A stretch of DNA of 64,000 nucleotides from Eonycteris spelaea (taxonomy: Eukaryota > Chordata > Mammalia > Chiroptera > Pteropodidae). Positions 52,801-54,726 of this stretch are shown here, in pieces (the stretch's first letter is position 1; every line of letters starts with the position of its first letter). A program made the position numbers and the translations under genes. Below the pieces are notes generated by a model. The model saw only the letters and a program-made list of their open reading frames with translations, did not search any database and was not told where the DNA came from. The DNA lies in assembly GCA_003508835.1 (NCBI GenBank), contig PUFA01000072.1, positions 4,314,501 to 4,378,500 of the forward strand, in the 5' to 3' direction.

Positions 52801-54711
52801 ACAGCCACTTTAGACTCACTAGTACCTCATTACTTACACTGTTTTCTAATCTATTTCTTTGTGAGAAGTACAAATGAGAAAAACAGACTTAGGTACTCAG
52901 CCATAGTCAGCTGCCAAAGCTGAGTACTTCTTCAGTTTACACCATATGCCTCCATAAATAGGCATGACAATCTTAAAAGATTACTGCTTTATATCTTTAT
53001 CATGTAGTTCTAGCTTCTTACTAGACAAGTCAGAATCAAAATGAAATAGTACTTCAACTCTTTTATCCTGTACAAATATACTTATTTTATAAATGGCCTA
53101 AAAATTCAATATAAAATATTAAAACATATAAAATATGCTTCCTATTACCAAGAACATAAACACATTAGTATTACAAAAAGTAAAAGGCAGCAGAATTAAA
53201 TGATTTTAATATTTTTATAAAAGTATACATTGGTAAAGGGACAAATCTCTAAGTATTAAGAATGTTAATAAAGCAAGCAGAAAAATACTGATGAGGCTTT
53301 CTGTCACAGATAGAATACATATATAAGCTCACGATACCATCAGGAAGGTGATCAGTAGAAACCTTCTGCATGATGTCTCTTGTAATATTAGTCACTGGAG
53401 TATATCCGAGAATTAGGTTAGAGAGGATAGATTTGTCCATAGGGTTAAGTTCCATATCAGGCACTTCTTCATATTTCTTATTTGGATGCATCATGCTAAT
53501 TAATATTAACCAAAATAAAAAAAATAGTGGAAAAAGAACTTCCTATAATAAAGGAAACAAAATGATTATATAGTATAACAATAGCAGCAAAATTCAGCAA
53601 GATTTCTATCCAAATAACATAATTAACACTAAGAAAAAACATGAGAAATTTGGCTGTTTTCTTAAGTACAAAGAGTAAAAACAAGCTGGCATTGGTGGTA
53701 TAATGGTGAGCACAGCTGCCTTCCAAAAAGTAAAAGATATACTGTGCTGAACATCTCACCTAACCCAACAGGCATACTATATAATCTTTCTTTATATTCA
53801 AATTTACTGAAGTATTTTAAAATTCAAGTCATTTAATTAAACAAATGACATAAAAAGTAGTATTTAAACATTACTAATTACTAATGTAAAATATAATAGA
53901 TTTATTCATATATAACTTTAAAGTAACTTACCAAACATTCCTAATAGGTATCACCATAAAATTGTCTTTATTCAATTCTAAATTAAAACTCATGATTTAA
54001 TTAGACCTAAATTTCTACTACTAAAACTACTCAGTTAAATTCAATAGTCCACTTTAATAGGGATGAACTATCTATTATTTCATCTTGCTGTTTAGTTGTT
54101 CTGCTGGTTTCAGAAGACGAACAATATATTTTCATCCTTTAAAATGATTAACTACTTAGCCAGAGATCTTACTTTCTTTTATCTTTTAAAGTAACCTATA
54201 CTTATGGGAACAAATATATGACATAATTTTGGTAATCCTAGGCAATTCAATACATAATCTGAAAGATGAGAGGCCATAAAGAATAAACTATGGAATAATG
54301 TTCTACAAAGTTGTCTGTGAAATATATTTTTCATTTCATGAAACTTGGGAAATGCATGCCTAAAAATTCAAAATTAAGCACTGATATTAGAAATTAACTA
54401 AATTTAGAAATCTTTAATAGTTTTAACATTTAGAAAACAGGTAATTTGAGTACTTTTCCGTGGCTACCACAAGTTTTTACTTCATAAGCAAATTAAAAGG
54501 ACCTAAAAATATAACATTATAATAAAAATTTATCCAGCAAAATAAATATCTCTTAAAAATGGAACACAGAAAAAACCTCAATGAGGCATAAGACAAGCAT
54601 TTAACTTACCTGAACGCTACTTTTTTTAGTCCTGCATTTAATTAGGTAATTTTTCAGTAGTAGTGTCCTGGTCTGTCTCCAAACTCCCACCTCCCTAATG
54701 GCAGTAGCCAT
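6950..54711 (-). CDS. ABCA5: ABCA5, ATP-binding cassette subfamily A member 5 (38 coding exons, two frameshifts)
   Basis: Full-size ABC-A transporter. In humans and mice the family member sits in lysosomal/late-endosomal membranes, is linked to cholesterol/lipid handling, and its loss is tied to generalised hypertrichosis (known biology, not shown here). The joined exons give TM1 (about 35-53), a first luminal domain, TM2-6, NBD1 (Walker [10 protein letters not shown] 514-522, signature LSGGQ 615-619, Walker B ILLLDEP, His671), TM7, a second luminal domain, TM8-12, an acidic linker, then NBD2 (Walker [10 protein letters not shown] 1333-1341, degenerate signature LPAGI 1433-1437, ITLLDEP, His1491). 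Exon phases all join, and the total is 1642 residues when one base is allowed for in each of exons 7 and 26. As written, the frame stops at codon 297. The closest paralogues (ABCA6, 8, 9, 10) normally lie downstream of ABCA5; the CpG promoter and sequence point to ABCA5. Identity is very sure; functionality is not. Confidence 0.97.
7058..8756 (-). other. ABCA5: ABCA5 introns 38 and 37 (exon 38 lies between)
   Basis: Outside exon 38 (7584-7639) this is AT-rich intron. The one feature is a pyrimidine-rich plus-strand tract at about 7765-7965 (CT and T runs), i.e. a purine run in the transcript. No repeat family was recognised. Confidence 0.5.
7584..7639 (-). CDS. ABCA5: ABCA5 exon 38
   Basis: A 56-nt exon encoding [19 protein letters not shown]; the SQATLEQVF motif, completed in the next exon, is the family hallmark that mirrors TTLEDVF after NBD1. 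Acceptor TTAATAG; donor CAG|GTACT. Confidence 0.94.
8757..8836 (-). CDS. ABCA5: ABCA5 exon 37 (C-terminal regulatory segment)
   Basis: 80 nt encoding [20 protein letters not shown] and FSKLEE. Acceptor GTTTTCAG; donor GAAG|GTAAG. Part of the second ABC-A regulatory domain. Confidence 0.94.
9191..9340 (-). CDS. ABCA5: ABCA5 exon 36 (end of NBD2)
   Basis: 150 nt encoding [39 protein letters not shown] and [10 protein letters not shown]. Acceptor TACTATAG; donor AAAG|GTAAA. Confidence 0.95.
9435..10080. mobile_element. Old L1 (L1M-type) 3' UTR fragment in intron 35
   Basis: Recognisable segments include GAAAAGTTGCAAATATAATA, CCATAGCACATTTGTCAAAT, GGATTTCACCGGTTTTTCCA, TCATGATTAGACTGG and GGGTTTCTCTGCTGCAAAGT, a known old L1 3'-region module. 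Orientation was not settled. Confidence 0.55.
10408..10527 (-). CDS. ABCA5: ABCA5 exon 35 (NBD2 H-loop)
   Basis: 120 nt encoding [20 protein letters not shown] (His1491), [19 protein letters not shown]. Acceptor TTTGTAG; donor TTAAG|GTAGA. Confidence 0.96.
10528..11276 (-). other. ABCA5: ABCA5 intron 34
   Basis: AT-rich spacer between NBD2 exons with normal splice signals. No repeat or RNA gene seen. Confidence 0.5.
11277..11371 (-). CDS. ABCA5: ABCA5 exon 34 (NBD2 Walker B)
   Basis: 95 nt encoding [20 protein letters not shown] (Walker B, catalytic Glu1458) and [11 protein letters not shown]. Acceptor CATCTAG; donor TGTG|GTGAGT. Confidence 0.96.
11477..11552 (-). CDS. ABCA5: ABCA5 exon 33 (NBD2 degenerate signature)
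   Basis: 76 nt encoding [20 protein letters not shown] and GIKRK. LPAGI stands where NBD1 has LSGGQ, so the second nucleotide site lacks a canonical signature; this degeneracy also occurs in ABCA5 of other mammals as I remember it. Acceptor TTCTGCAG; the donor AAG|GTGCTC is a weak match to consensus. Confidence 0.93.
11913..12088 (-). CDS. ABCA5: ABCA5 exon 32 (NBD2 Q-loop)
   Basis: 176 nt encoding [40 protein letters not shown] (Q-loop glutamine in YCPQ), [18 protein letters not shown]. Acceptor TCTTTAG; donor ATCG|GTAAA. Confidence 0.95.
12089..12912 (-). other. ABCA5: ABCA5 intron 31 with an L2-like remnant
   Basis: About 12310-12560 resembles the old L2-type stretch seen in many mammals (GAAGGTGATATTTGAGCTAG, GGCATTTTCCAGGAAAGC, GTGGCTGGTGTGAAG), plus orientation. 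The 123-codon plus-strand open frame across it is a repeat artefact. Confidence 0.4.
12913..13004 (-). CDS. ABCA5: ABCA5 exon 31 (NBD2 Walker A)
   Basis: 92 nt encoding [16 protein letters not shown] (Walker A, 1333-1341) and [15 protein letters not shown]. Acceptor TTCCCTTAG; donor CAG|GTATG. The Walker lysine (K1339) is present. Confidence 0.96.
13105..13222 (-). CDS. ABCA5: ABCA5 exon 30 (start of NBD2), GC donor
   Basis: 118 nt encoding [39 protein letters not shown]. Acceptor TTGTTAG. Phase and homology fix the 3' end at AAAAAAG, which is followed by GCTAGT rather than GT, so the 100-nt intron 30 is a GC-AG intron. The next GT (GTAGTT) would add an in-frame TAG. Confidence 0.92.
13522..13648 (-). 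CDS. ABCA5: ABCA5 exon 29 (acidic linker to NBD2)
   Basis: 127 nt encoding [38 protein letters not shown] and CCEE. The acidic run and the CQCCEE motif are characteristic of ABCA5. Acceptor ATTTAG; donor GAG|GTGAG. Confidence 0.95.
13805..14110. repeat. L2/MIR-type ancient repeat in intron 28
   Basis: It begins with the ATTCATTCATTTATTCAACA module followed by TATGTATCAGACACG-like sequence, which resembles the old L2-associated consensus. Strongly diverged. Confidence 0.4.
14335..14554 (-). mobile_element. 5S rRNA-derived SINE
   Basis: On the minus strand the first about 121 nt (14554 to 14434) are a 5S rRNA copy: GTCTATGGCCATGCTACCCT, then CTGATCTCGGAAGCTAAGCA and GTGCTGTAGGCG. A short non-5S body follows, with an AAAAAATAAAAAATAAGG linker and CTTGCAATCTGTGAGGTCAG, ending in an A-rich tail (AAAAAAAGAAAAAGAAAA). 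The flanks are a perfect 9-bp duplication, AGGATTCAG, at 14326-14334 and 14555-14563. Head, body, tail and duplication make it a SINE rather than a bare 5S pseudogene. Families of this kind were reported in fruit bats (MEG SINEs, from memory). Inserted antisense to nothing: it shares the ABCA5 strand, in intron 28. Confidence 0.88.
14434..14554 (-). rRNA. 5S rRNA-like segment (pseudogene, head of the SINE)
   Basis: About 121 nt aligning over the full length of vertebrate 5S rRNA, with the internal promoter region (AGCTAAGCAGGGTTGGGCCT, GGTTAGTACTTGG) largely kept. Scattered substitutions and its place in the SINE mean it is not a functional 5S gene. Confidence 0.85.
14900..15239 (+). mobile_element. 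Unidentified retroposed insert with 14-bp target duplication
   Basis: A 340-bp segment interrupts the L1. ATAAAGACACCCAA stands at 14886-14899 and again at 15240-15253, a perfect 14-bp duplication. The insert begins pyrimidine-rich (TTTTGTCTCACTTTTTCTCC) and ends A-rich (GGAAAAAAGAAAACCAAATA). Length of duplication plus tail imply L1-type retroposition of an RNA. I do not recognise the body; it carries an 87-codon open frame of no known family. Confidence 0.8.
15491..15934 (+). mobile_element. Tigger-family DNA transposon fragment nested in L1
   Basis: TAGTTTCAGTTACCTGTGCA, AACTGCGGTCCAAAAAATAC, CCAGAAATAAACAATTCACA and AATAATGGCCCCGGAGC match the 5' region of a Tigger consensus; ATTTCAGGGCATCCACTGAG near the right edge matches its 3' end. 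Internally deleted, no usable transposase. Confidence 0.65.
16545..16636 (-). CDS. ABCA5: ABCA5 exon 28
   Basis: 92 nt encoding [30 protein letters not shown], the last hydrophobic segment before the NBD2 linker. Acceptor TCTTTTAG; donor TCAG|GTCAG. L1 sequence begins immediately beyond the donor. Confidence 0.95.
17144..17218 (-). CDS. ABCA5: ABCA5 exon 27
   Basis: 75 nt, 25 codons, encoding [25 protein letters not shown], a cytosolic-to-membrane stretch after TM12. Acceptor TTTTAG; donor TCG|GTAAG. Confidence 0.94.
17275..17960 (+). mobile_element. Old ERV-type LTR in intron 26 (subfamily not assigned)
   Basis: Contains GGAGAGCTTCCAAGCAGATG, CTGGGAGGGTGGCACAC, ACAGAAGCTCCTGCACTTGG, a GGAAATAAAATATTTCC polyadenylation region, then GCAGTCTTGTGGGACTGAGC, all parts of a familiar mammalian LTR. 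Plus orientation. No gag/pol/env sequence. Confidence 0.55.
18611..18744 (-). CDS. ABCA5: ABCA5 exon 26 (TM11-TM12), frameshifted
   Basis: 134 nt where 135 are required. It opens TALACIAIT in frame, then reads ACG AAG TAA with the stop at 18714-18712. One base further in frame, homology resumes at once as [20 protein letters not shown] and [15 protein letters not shown]. So one base is missing at about 18717-18720. The acceptor (CCCTTTAG) and donor (AAAG|GTAGG) are intact, and the alternative acceptor ACAG 4 nt downstream does not restore phase. This is the second independent break in the gene. Confidence 0.93.
18745..20179 (-). other. ABCA5: ABCA5 introns 25 and 24 (exon 25 lies between)
   Basis: Outside exon 25 (19103-19216) AT-rich intron with no repeat or RNA gene that I can name. 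Confidence 0.45.
19103..19216 (-). CDS. ABCA5: ABCA5 exon 25 (TM10)
   Basis: 114 nt, 38 codons, encoding [38 protein letters not shown]. Acceptor TTTACAG; donor GTG|GTAAGT. Confidence 0.95.
20180..20350 (-). CDS. ABCA5: ABCA5 exon 24 (TM9-TM10)
   Basis: 171 nt, phase 0. Encodes [20 protein letters not shown], then [19 protein letters not shown] and [18 protein letters not shown]. There is no long open frame around it; it is found by homology and by good splice sites (TTTTTTAG, GTG|GTAAG). Confidence 0.95.
21285..21960 (+). mobile_element. L1 3' fragment in intron 23
   Basis: TCTGGAAAACAGCTTGTCAG, CATTTATCCCAGAAAAAAAC, GATACATGCAAACTGGATGA, GAGTGAGAAAAGCCAATCCC and TGGTTGCCAGAGGTCAGG are in L1 ORF2-end/3' UTR order, plus strand, ending at an A-rich stretch near 21960. 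Confidence 0.8.
22375..22470 (+). mobile_element. Second, short L1 fragment in intron 23
   Basis: GAACACTGATACATGCAAAT to GAAAATATGCTGTCATTTT repeats the segment at 21540-21630 with roughly one difference per ten bases. Either a separate old L1 piece or a local duplication. Confidence 0.65.
22590..22825 (+). repeat. MIR SINE
   Basis: Degraded MIR: CCAGATCTCACTTAAAC, TATTTCCTGACCTACACAGT, TTACCTCACAATGTTGTAAG and GATTAATGGATGTAAC follow the consensus order on the plus strand. Confidence 0.6.
22957..23070 (-). CDS. ABCA5: ABCA5 exon 23 (TM8)
   Basis: 114 nt, 38 codons, encoding [38 protein letters not shown]. It holds TM8 and the conserved [14 protein letters not shown] loop. Acceptor CTTTCAG; donor AAG|GTAAT. 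Confidence 0.96.
23225..23345 (+). repeat. MIR SINE fragment
   Basis: The central MIR part (AATCCTGAGCAAAGCACTCT, TCCATTTTCTTATCTTCAAC) on the plus strand, intron 22. Confidence 0.5.
23385..23880 (+). other. GC-rich unidentified block in intron 22
   Basis: About 500 bp with G+C clearly above the surrounding AT-rich intron. It ends with ACAAATAAAGCTAATTCC, a polyadenylation-like end in plus orientation, and holds the phrase TGCCGTCTG near both ends (23432, 23835). No long open frame. Possibly an unrecognised LTR or retrocopy; no family named. Confidence 0.35.
24380..24890 (+). repeat. L2 LINE fragment
   Basis: The clearest part is GCGATCTTTTTAAAATGCAA after a C/T-rich stretch (CAGACACTTGTTATCTCCTC), as in L2 3' regions, plus strand. 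Short open frames here are repeat shadows. Confidence 0.45.
24925..25205 (+). mobile_element. L1 3' UTR fragment in intron 22
   Basis: GAGACAGAAAGTTTAGTGGT, GATCATGGTAATGGCTGCGG, GTACATTTTAAATGGGTGAA and CTAAATCTCAAAAGAGCTG are typical L1M 3' UTR sequence, plus strand. Confidence 0.7.
25717..25854 (-). CDS. ABCA5: ABCA5 exon 22 (luminal domain 2)
   Basis: 138 nt encoding [39 protein letters not shown] and WNTPFFQ, with two N-glycosylation-type sites (NST, NVT). Acceptor TTGTAG; donor CAA|GTAAG. Confidence 0.95.
26231..26358 (-). CDS. ABCA5: ABCA5 exon 21 (luminal domain 2)
   Basis: 128 nt encoding [38 protein letters not shown] and MHSEK. Acceptor TACCAG; donor AAAAG|GTAAG; ends in phase 0 at codon 964. 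Confidence 0.95.
26480..26610 (+). repeat. MIR SINE
   Basis: GAGGGTTCTGGAGCCAGGCA, GCCTGGATTCAAACCCAAG, then AGAACAGAACCTGACACATG: MIR head and tail with a central deletion, plus strand, intron 20. Confidence 0.7.
26611..28596 (-). other. ABCA5: Rest of ABCA5 intron 20
   Basis: About 2 kb of AT-rich intron with a small GCAAA repeat near 26,995. No gene, RNA gene or nameable repeat was seen. Confidence 0.4.
28597..28766 (-). CDS. ABCA5: ABCA5 exon 20 (TM7, luminal domain 2)
   Basis: 170 nt. TM7 is [19 protein letters not shown], followed by luminal residues [17 protein letters not shown] and [20 protein letters not shown]. Acceptor TTTCAG; donor ACTG|GTGAG. Confidence 0.96.
28822..29215 (+). 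mobile_element. MaLR (MLT1-like) solo LTR in intron 19
   Basis: TGTCATGGACTGAATGTCTG start, ATATGTTGAAGCCCTAACCC, GATGGGATTAGTGCCCTTAT, CTGGCCTCCAGAACTGTG, AATAAATTTCTGTTACTCAA and CCACCCAGTCTATG: a full-length MLT1 LTR pattern on the plus strand. No internal sequence. Confidence 0.85.
29525..29645 (+). repeat. MIR SINE fragment
   Basis: ATCCCAGTTCTACCAGCTAT, TTCAGTTTATTCATCTACTA and GAGGGATAAAAC fit the MIR centre, plus strand. Confidence 0.5.
29996..30197 (-). CDS. ABCA5: ABCA5 exon 19 (linker to TM7)
   Basis: 202 nt encoding [20 protein letters not shown], an acidic linker, and [17 protein letters not shown] just before TM7. The surrounding minus-strand frame is open for 136 codons but homology is limited to the exon. 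Acceptor AAATAG; donor TCAGT|GTAAG. Confidence 0.95.
30520..31100 (+). repeat. L2 LINE fragment in intron 18
   Basis: ACATGATCTGGCCCCTTACT, CTCACTAAGCTCCAGCCATC, TACCCTTTCTCTGGAAAGAT and CATCCAGGTCTCAGTTTAAA follow the L2 3'-region consensus, plus strand. Confidence 0.7.
31127..31246 (-). CDS. ABCA5: ABCA5 exon 18 (regulatory segment)
   Basis: 120 nt encoding [40 protein letters not shown]. The TTLEDVFL motif is a family hallmark at the end of ABC-A regulatory domain 1. Acceptor CTTTCAG; donor GCAG|GTAAA. Confidence 0.95.
31737..31800. repeat. (TA)n(CA)n microsatellite
   Basis: A TATATATATATA run followed by ACACAC repeated about 20 times (roughly 31755-31796), in intron 17. Likely length-polymorphic. 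Confidence 0.9.
32101..32240 (-). CDS. ABCA5: ABCA5 exon 17 (regulatory segment after NBD1)
   Basis: 140 nt encoding [39 protein letters not shown] and KDMDKFS, part of the ABC-A post-NBD1 regulatory domain. Acceptor CTCTAG; donor TCAG|GTATT. Confidence 0.95.
32428..32518 (-). CDS. ABCA5: ABCA5 exon 16 (end of NBD1)
   Basis: 91 nt encoding [20 protein letters not shown] and [11 protein letters not shown], the conserved C-terminal strand of NBD1. Acceptor TTTGCAG; donor CTGAG|GTATC. Confidence 0.95.
32545..32800 (-). repeat. MIR SINE
   Basis: On the plus strand the reverse-complement MIR reads TAATAACTGACATTTATATT, GCTCACTGAATTATCACAAT, AGGAAGGTACTAGATCATCA, then CACATAGCTATAAAATGACA. Nearly full length, intron 15. 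Confidence 0.75.
33220..33615 (+). mobile_element. Old ERV-type LTR in intron 15 (subfamily not assigned)
   Basis: CCCAATGAAAACCCTGGGCA, TCTCTAATGAGCTTCCCTTG, CACTGGGAGAGGATTCTTGG, GAAGCTTGTGCCTGGTTTCC and GAGTATGACTAAGCTGAGTC are a familiar mammalian LTR in plus orientation. It abuts exon 15 (ends about 150 bp from it). No retroviral coding sequence. Confidence 0.6.
33762..33900 (-). CDS. ABCA5: ABCA5 exon 15 (NBD1 Walker B and H-loop)
   Basis: 139 nt encoding [13 protein letters not shown] (Walker B with catalytic Glu640, then the D-loop), [16 protein letters not shown], and [14 protein letters not shown] with the H-loop His671. Acceptor ACACAG; donor GCTG|GTGAG. All catalytic residues of NBD1 are present. 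Confidence 0.97.
33901..34919 (-). other. ABCA5: ABCA5 intron 14
   Basis: AT-rich. The part from about 34680 to 34910 has an old L1/L2 feel (GGTGACTGCTCTCATAAAG, CTACAACCTGCTTTTTATTC) but I could not assign it. Confidence 0.35.
34920..35039 (-). CDS. ABCA5: ABCA5 exon 14 (NBD1 signature)
   Basis: 120 nt, 40 codons, phase 0 at both ends. It carries the canonical ABC signature LSGGQ (615-619) in [19 protein letters not shown]. Acceptor TTTACAG; donor CAAAG|GTAAAC. Confidence 0.96.
35526..35701 (-). CDS. ABCA5: ABCA5 exon 13 (NBD1 Q-loop)
   Basis: 176 nt. It encodes [20 protein letters not shown], then [20 protein letters not shown]; the Q of GICPQ is the Q-loop glutamine. The end is ANNIIQE. 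Acceptor TTTTAG; donor CAAGAA|GTATG. Confidence 0.96.
36030..36165 (+). repeat. MIR SINE fragment
   Basis: AGTGTGATCTTGAAAAAATC, ACTTAATCTGCATTCCAGC and a TAAACTGAATACTAATATAT segment fit the MIR centre, plus strand, intron 12. Confidence 0.5.
36840..36950 (-). CDS. ABCA5: ABCA5 exon 12 (NBD1 Walker A)
   Basis: 111 nt encoding [20 protein letters not shown] and the rest of the Walker A loop (GHSGTGKST, residues 514-522), then [14 protein letters not shown]. The acceptor is CCCCGAACTAG, with a weak pyrimidine tract; the donor is GATG|GTGAG. Confidence 0.96.
37800..39880 (+). mobile_element. Long old L1/HAL1-type fragment in intron 11
   Basis: A 2-kb A-rich stretch on the plus strand. Markers: AATCATACCCTACCAGAACA, GGTTGGTGAGGATGTGGAGC, ACATTACTGGTCACAGTG, later CATATGCTGGGCCATCAAA, TCTCTGACTACAGAGAAATT, and AGCTAAAGCCATGCTTAGAT. 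These belong to L1 ORF2/3' regions but not in one clean order, so more than one element may be present. No intact frame. Confidence 0.6.
39885..40645 (+). mobile_element. hAT (Charlie-type) element split by an LTR
   Basis: Left part 39885-40042 (TTCTCGAGAAGGGGAGG, GGACATTTGACAAGGCCTG, GGCTGTCACAACTGGGGAAG, TAGGGATGCTGCT), right part 40554-40645 (ACATTCTACAATTCTCAGGA, CAGCGCCCCCACAAAAAAAA, AGGTTGAGAAACTCTGTG). Same family as the copy at 29-240. The two parts join exactly across the inserted LTR. Confidence 0.75.
40043..40553 (+). mobile_element. ERVL (MLT2-like) solo LTR with intact target duplication
   Basis: 511 bp, starting TGTGATGGTTAATTTTACGT and ending in CA, with CCCAGTTGTTTGGTCAAACA, CTCATCCAATCAGTTGAAGG and CAAAACTGAGGTTTCCC inside, matching the MLT2 consensus I remember. 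CTGCT flanks it on both sides (40038-40042, 40554-40558), the 5-bp duplication expected of ERVL. It splits the hAT element. No internal retroviral genes remain. Confidence 0.85.
40934..40992 (-). CDS. ABCA5: ABCA5 exon 11 (start of NBD1)
   Basis: A 59-nt exon encoding [19 protein letters not shown], the first strand and A-loop region of NBD1 (the tyrosine of KTYRKK is the probable adenine-stacking residue). Acceptor TTTTCAG; donor GAA|GTAAGT. Confidence 0.94.
40993..42063 (-). other. ABCA5: ABCA5 intron 10
   Basis: AT-rich intron with no repeat I can name and no RNA gene. Confidence 0.45.
42064..42232 (-). CDS. ABCA5: ABCA5 exon 10 (linker to NBD1)
   Basis: 169 nt encoding [18 protein letters not shown], a polar linker with [13 protein letters not shown], and EFVGKEAIR. 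Acceptor TTTTCAG; donor ATAAG|GTATG. It contains no long stop-free stretch beyond the exon and is identified by homology alone. Confidence 0.95.
42395..42620 (+). repeat. L2-like ancient repeat
   Basis: GTGAAGGTGAGTAAAGTACG, TTCTGCCCTAAAGGAACTTA and the following text resemble the old L2-type module (store of 'created... lost on delivery' style sequence). Diverged; intron 9. Confidence 0.35.
43495..43720 (+). mobile_element. Non-autonomous hAT-type DNA transposon
   Basis: AACTTTCTGCAATGATGGGA, ATGTCCTATATCTGTACTGT, ACAGCCATATGTAGCAACTG, AGCACCTGGAATGTGG and the AATTAATTTAAATTTTAAAA centre match a common mammalian hAT MER element, plus strand, intron 9. Confidence 0.65.
44167..44314 (-). CDS. 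ABCA5: ABCA5 exon 9 (TM6)
   Basis: 148 nt encoding [19 protein letters not shown] and the sixth helix, [20 protein letters not shown], followed by YLDQVIPG, the conserved ABC-A motif just before NBD1. Acceptor TTTTCAG; donor CCAG|GTATG. Confidence 0.96.
44790..44975 (+). repeat. MIR SINE
   Basis: TCCCAGATCTGCCACTAAGT, GTTCAGTCTCCTCGTCAAAA and GAGATGAATTAAATGA follow the MIR consensus, plus strand, intron 8. Confidence 0.6.
45742..45930 (-). CDS. ABCA5: ABCA5 exon 8 (TM4-TM5)
   Basis: 189 nt, phase 0 at both ends, 63 codons from [18 protein letters not shown] to TFLIGIAQ. It holds the end of TM4 and the helix [18 protein letters not shown] (TM5). Acceptor TGTAG; donor CAG|GTAGG. Confidence 0.96.
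45931..46874 (-). other. ABCA5: ABCA5 intron 7
   Basis: AT-rich intron; nothing recognised. Confidence 0.45.
46875..47015 (-). CDS. ABCA5: ABCA5 exon 7 (TM3-TM4), frameshifted
   Basis: The exon is 141 nt where 142 are needed to keep phase. It reads [20 protein letters not shown] (TM3) and on to SLFPRSSC, then meets TAG (46915-46913) and TGA. One base further in frame, homology resumes as [13 protein letters not shown] (TM4), so one base is missing at about 46913-46917. Two unexpected residues (R293, C296) lie right before the lesion. Acceptor TTTTAG and donor TCC|GTAAGT are intact. If real, the product would end at residue 296, before either nucleotide-binding domain. Confidence 0.93.
47815..47990 (+). 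mobile_element. L1 3'-end fragment (chiropteran/laurasiatherian type)
   Basis: GGGTGAACACACTAAGCAAT, ATTGAACTGTACACTTGAAA, CTTACATAATTTTATTAACA and ACCCTAATAAATTTAAATAT match the L1 3' end common in bats and relatives as I remember it. Plus strand, intron 6. Confidence 0.65.
48680..48909 (-). CDS. ABCA5: ABCA5 exon 6 (luminal domain 1 to TM2)
   Basis: 230 nt. It encodes [14 protein letters not shown], the helix [20 protein letters not shown] (TM2) and the cytosolic loop [18 protein letters not shown] that is conserved across ABC-A proteins. Acceptor TATAG; donor TTTTG|GTAAG. Confidence 0.96.
49580..49790 (-). repeat. MIR SINE
   Basis: Reverse-strand MIR: TCTCATTTAGTTCTCATAAC, GCATTATTACCGTAGTTATT and ATTTGAACCACTGGATCGGG on the plus strand. 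It faces a plus-strand MIR 30 bp away. Confidence 0.6.
49820..50065 (+). repeat. MIR SINE
   Basis: GGCTTGGGAGCCAAAAAAAC, ATTAACTGAGTTTTGGAAAG, TTATTTAACTTTGTGATTCA, CAATCTCATAGGATTGTTAA and TGATAAATGTTTGTT: close to full-length MIR, intron 5. Confidence 0.7.
50218..50306 (-). CDS. ABCA5: ABCA5 exon 5 (luminal domain 1)
   Basis: 89 nt encoding [16 protein letters not shown] and [12 protein letters not shown], including the two cysteines of the domain. Acceptor ATAG; donor CAG|GTAAA; ends in phase 0 at codon 186. Too short and too interrupted to appear as a long open frame. Confidence 0.95.
50307..51204 (-). other. ABCA5: ABCA5 intron 4
   Basis: AT-rich intron with a TATATA-rich patch near 51,000-51,060. 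No repeat family or RNA gene recognised. Confidence 0.45.
51205..51366 (-). CDS. ABCA5: ABCA5 exon 4 (luminal domain 1)
   Basis: 162 nt encoding [17 protein letters not shown] through VYMDSR of the first luminal domain. Acceptor TATAG; donor AAGAG|GTAAA. Phases at both ends fit the neighbouring exons. Confidence 0.95.
51990..52130 (+). repeat. MIR SINE fragment
   Basis: ATGAGCTGTGTGAGCACAGG, TCGGCATCCTCATCTACAAT and ACCTACCTGACTACACG fit MIR, plus strand, intron 3. Confidence 0.5.
53338..53542 (-). CDS. ABCA5: ABCA5 exon 3 (TM1, start of luminal domain 1)
   Basis: 205 nt. It begins [19 protein letters not shown], the first membrane helix, and runs to the start of the first luminal domain ([11 protein letters not shown], a [10 protein letters not shown] glycosylation-type motif). 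Acceptor TATAG; donor GATG|GTATC. The open frame runs on beyond the donor, but homology ends there. Confidence 0.95.
53689..53737 (+). tRNA. tRNA-Gly(TCC)-like 5' half (pseudogene fragment)
   Basis: The first about 40 nt (GCATTGGTGGTATAATGGTG, then AGCACAGCTGCCTTCCAA) match vertebrate tRNA-Gly-TCC through acceptor 5' strand, D arm, anticodon stem and the TCC anticodon. After that similarity is lost and there is no T arm (no TTCGA box). Not a functional tRNA gene; it lies antisense in ABCA5 intron 2. Confidence 0.65.
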
Positions 54712-54726
54712 GTTTTCTGGATCAGT
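54610..54726 (-). CDS. ABCA5: ABCA5 exon 2 (start codon exon)
   Basis: The ATG is at 54711-54709 in a strong context (A at -3, G at +4). It encodes 34 residues beginning [20 protein letters not shown], the cytosolic N-terminus typical of ABCA5. The acceptor CTAG lies 15 nt 5' of the ATG and the donor is CAG|GTAAG. Ends in phase 0. Confidence 0.95.

Noticed and set aside
53249..53494. Methionine at MMHPNKKY as an alternative ABCA5 start
   Set aside because: The residues before it are the conserved TM1 and the upstream exon supplies the true ATG in a strong context.
53689..53760. Functional tRNA-Gly gene
   Set aside because: No T arm or 3' acceptor strand; only the 5' half is present.
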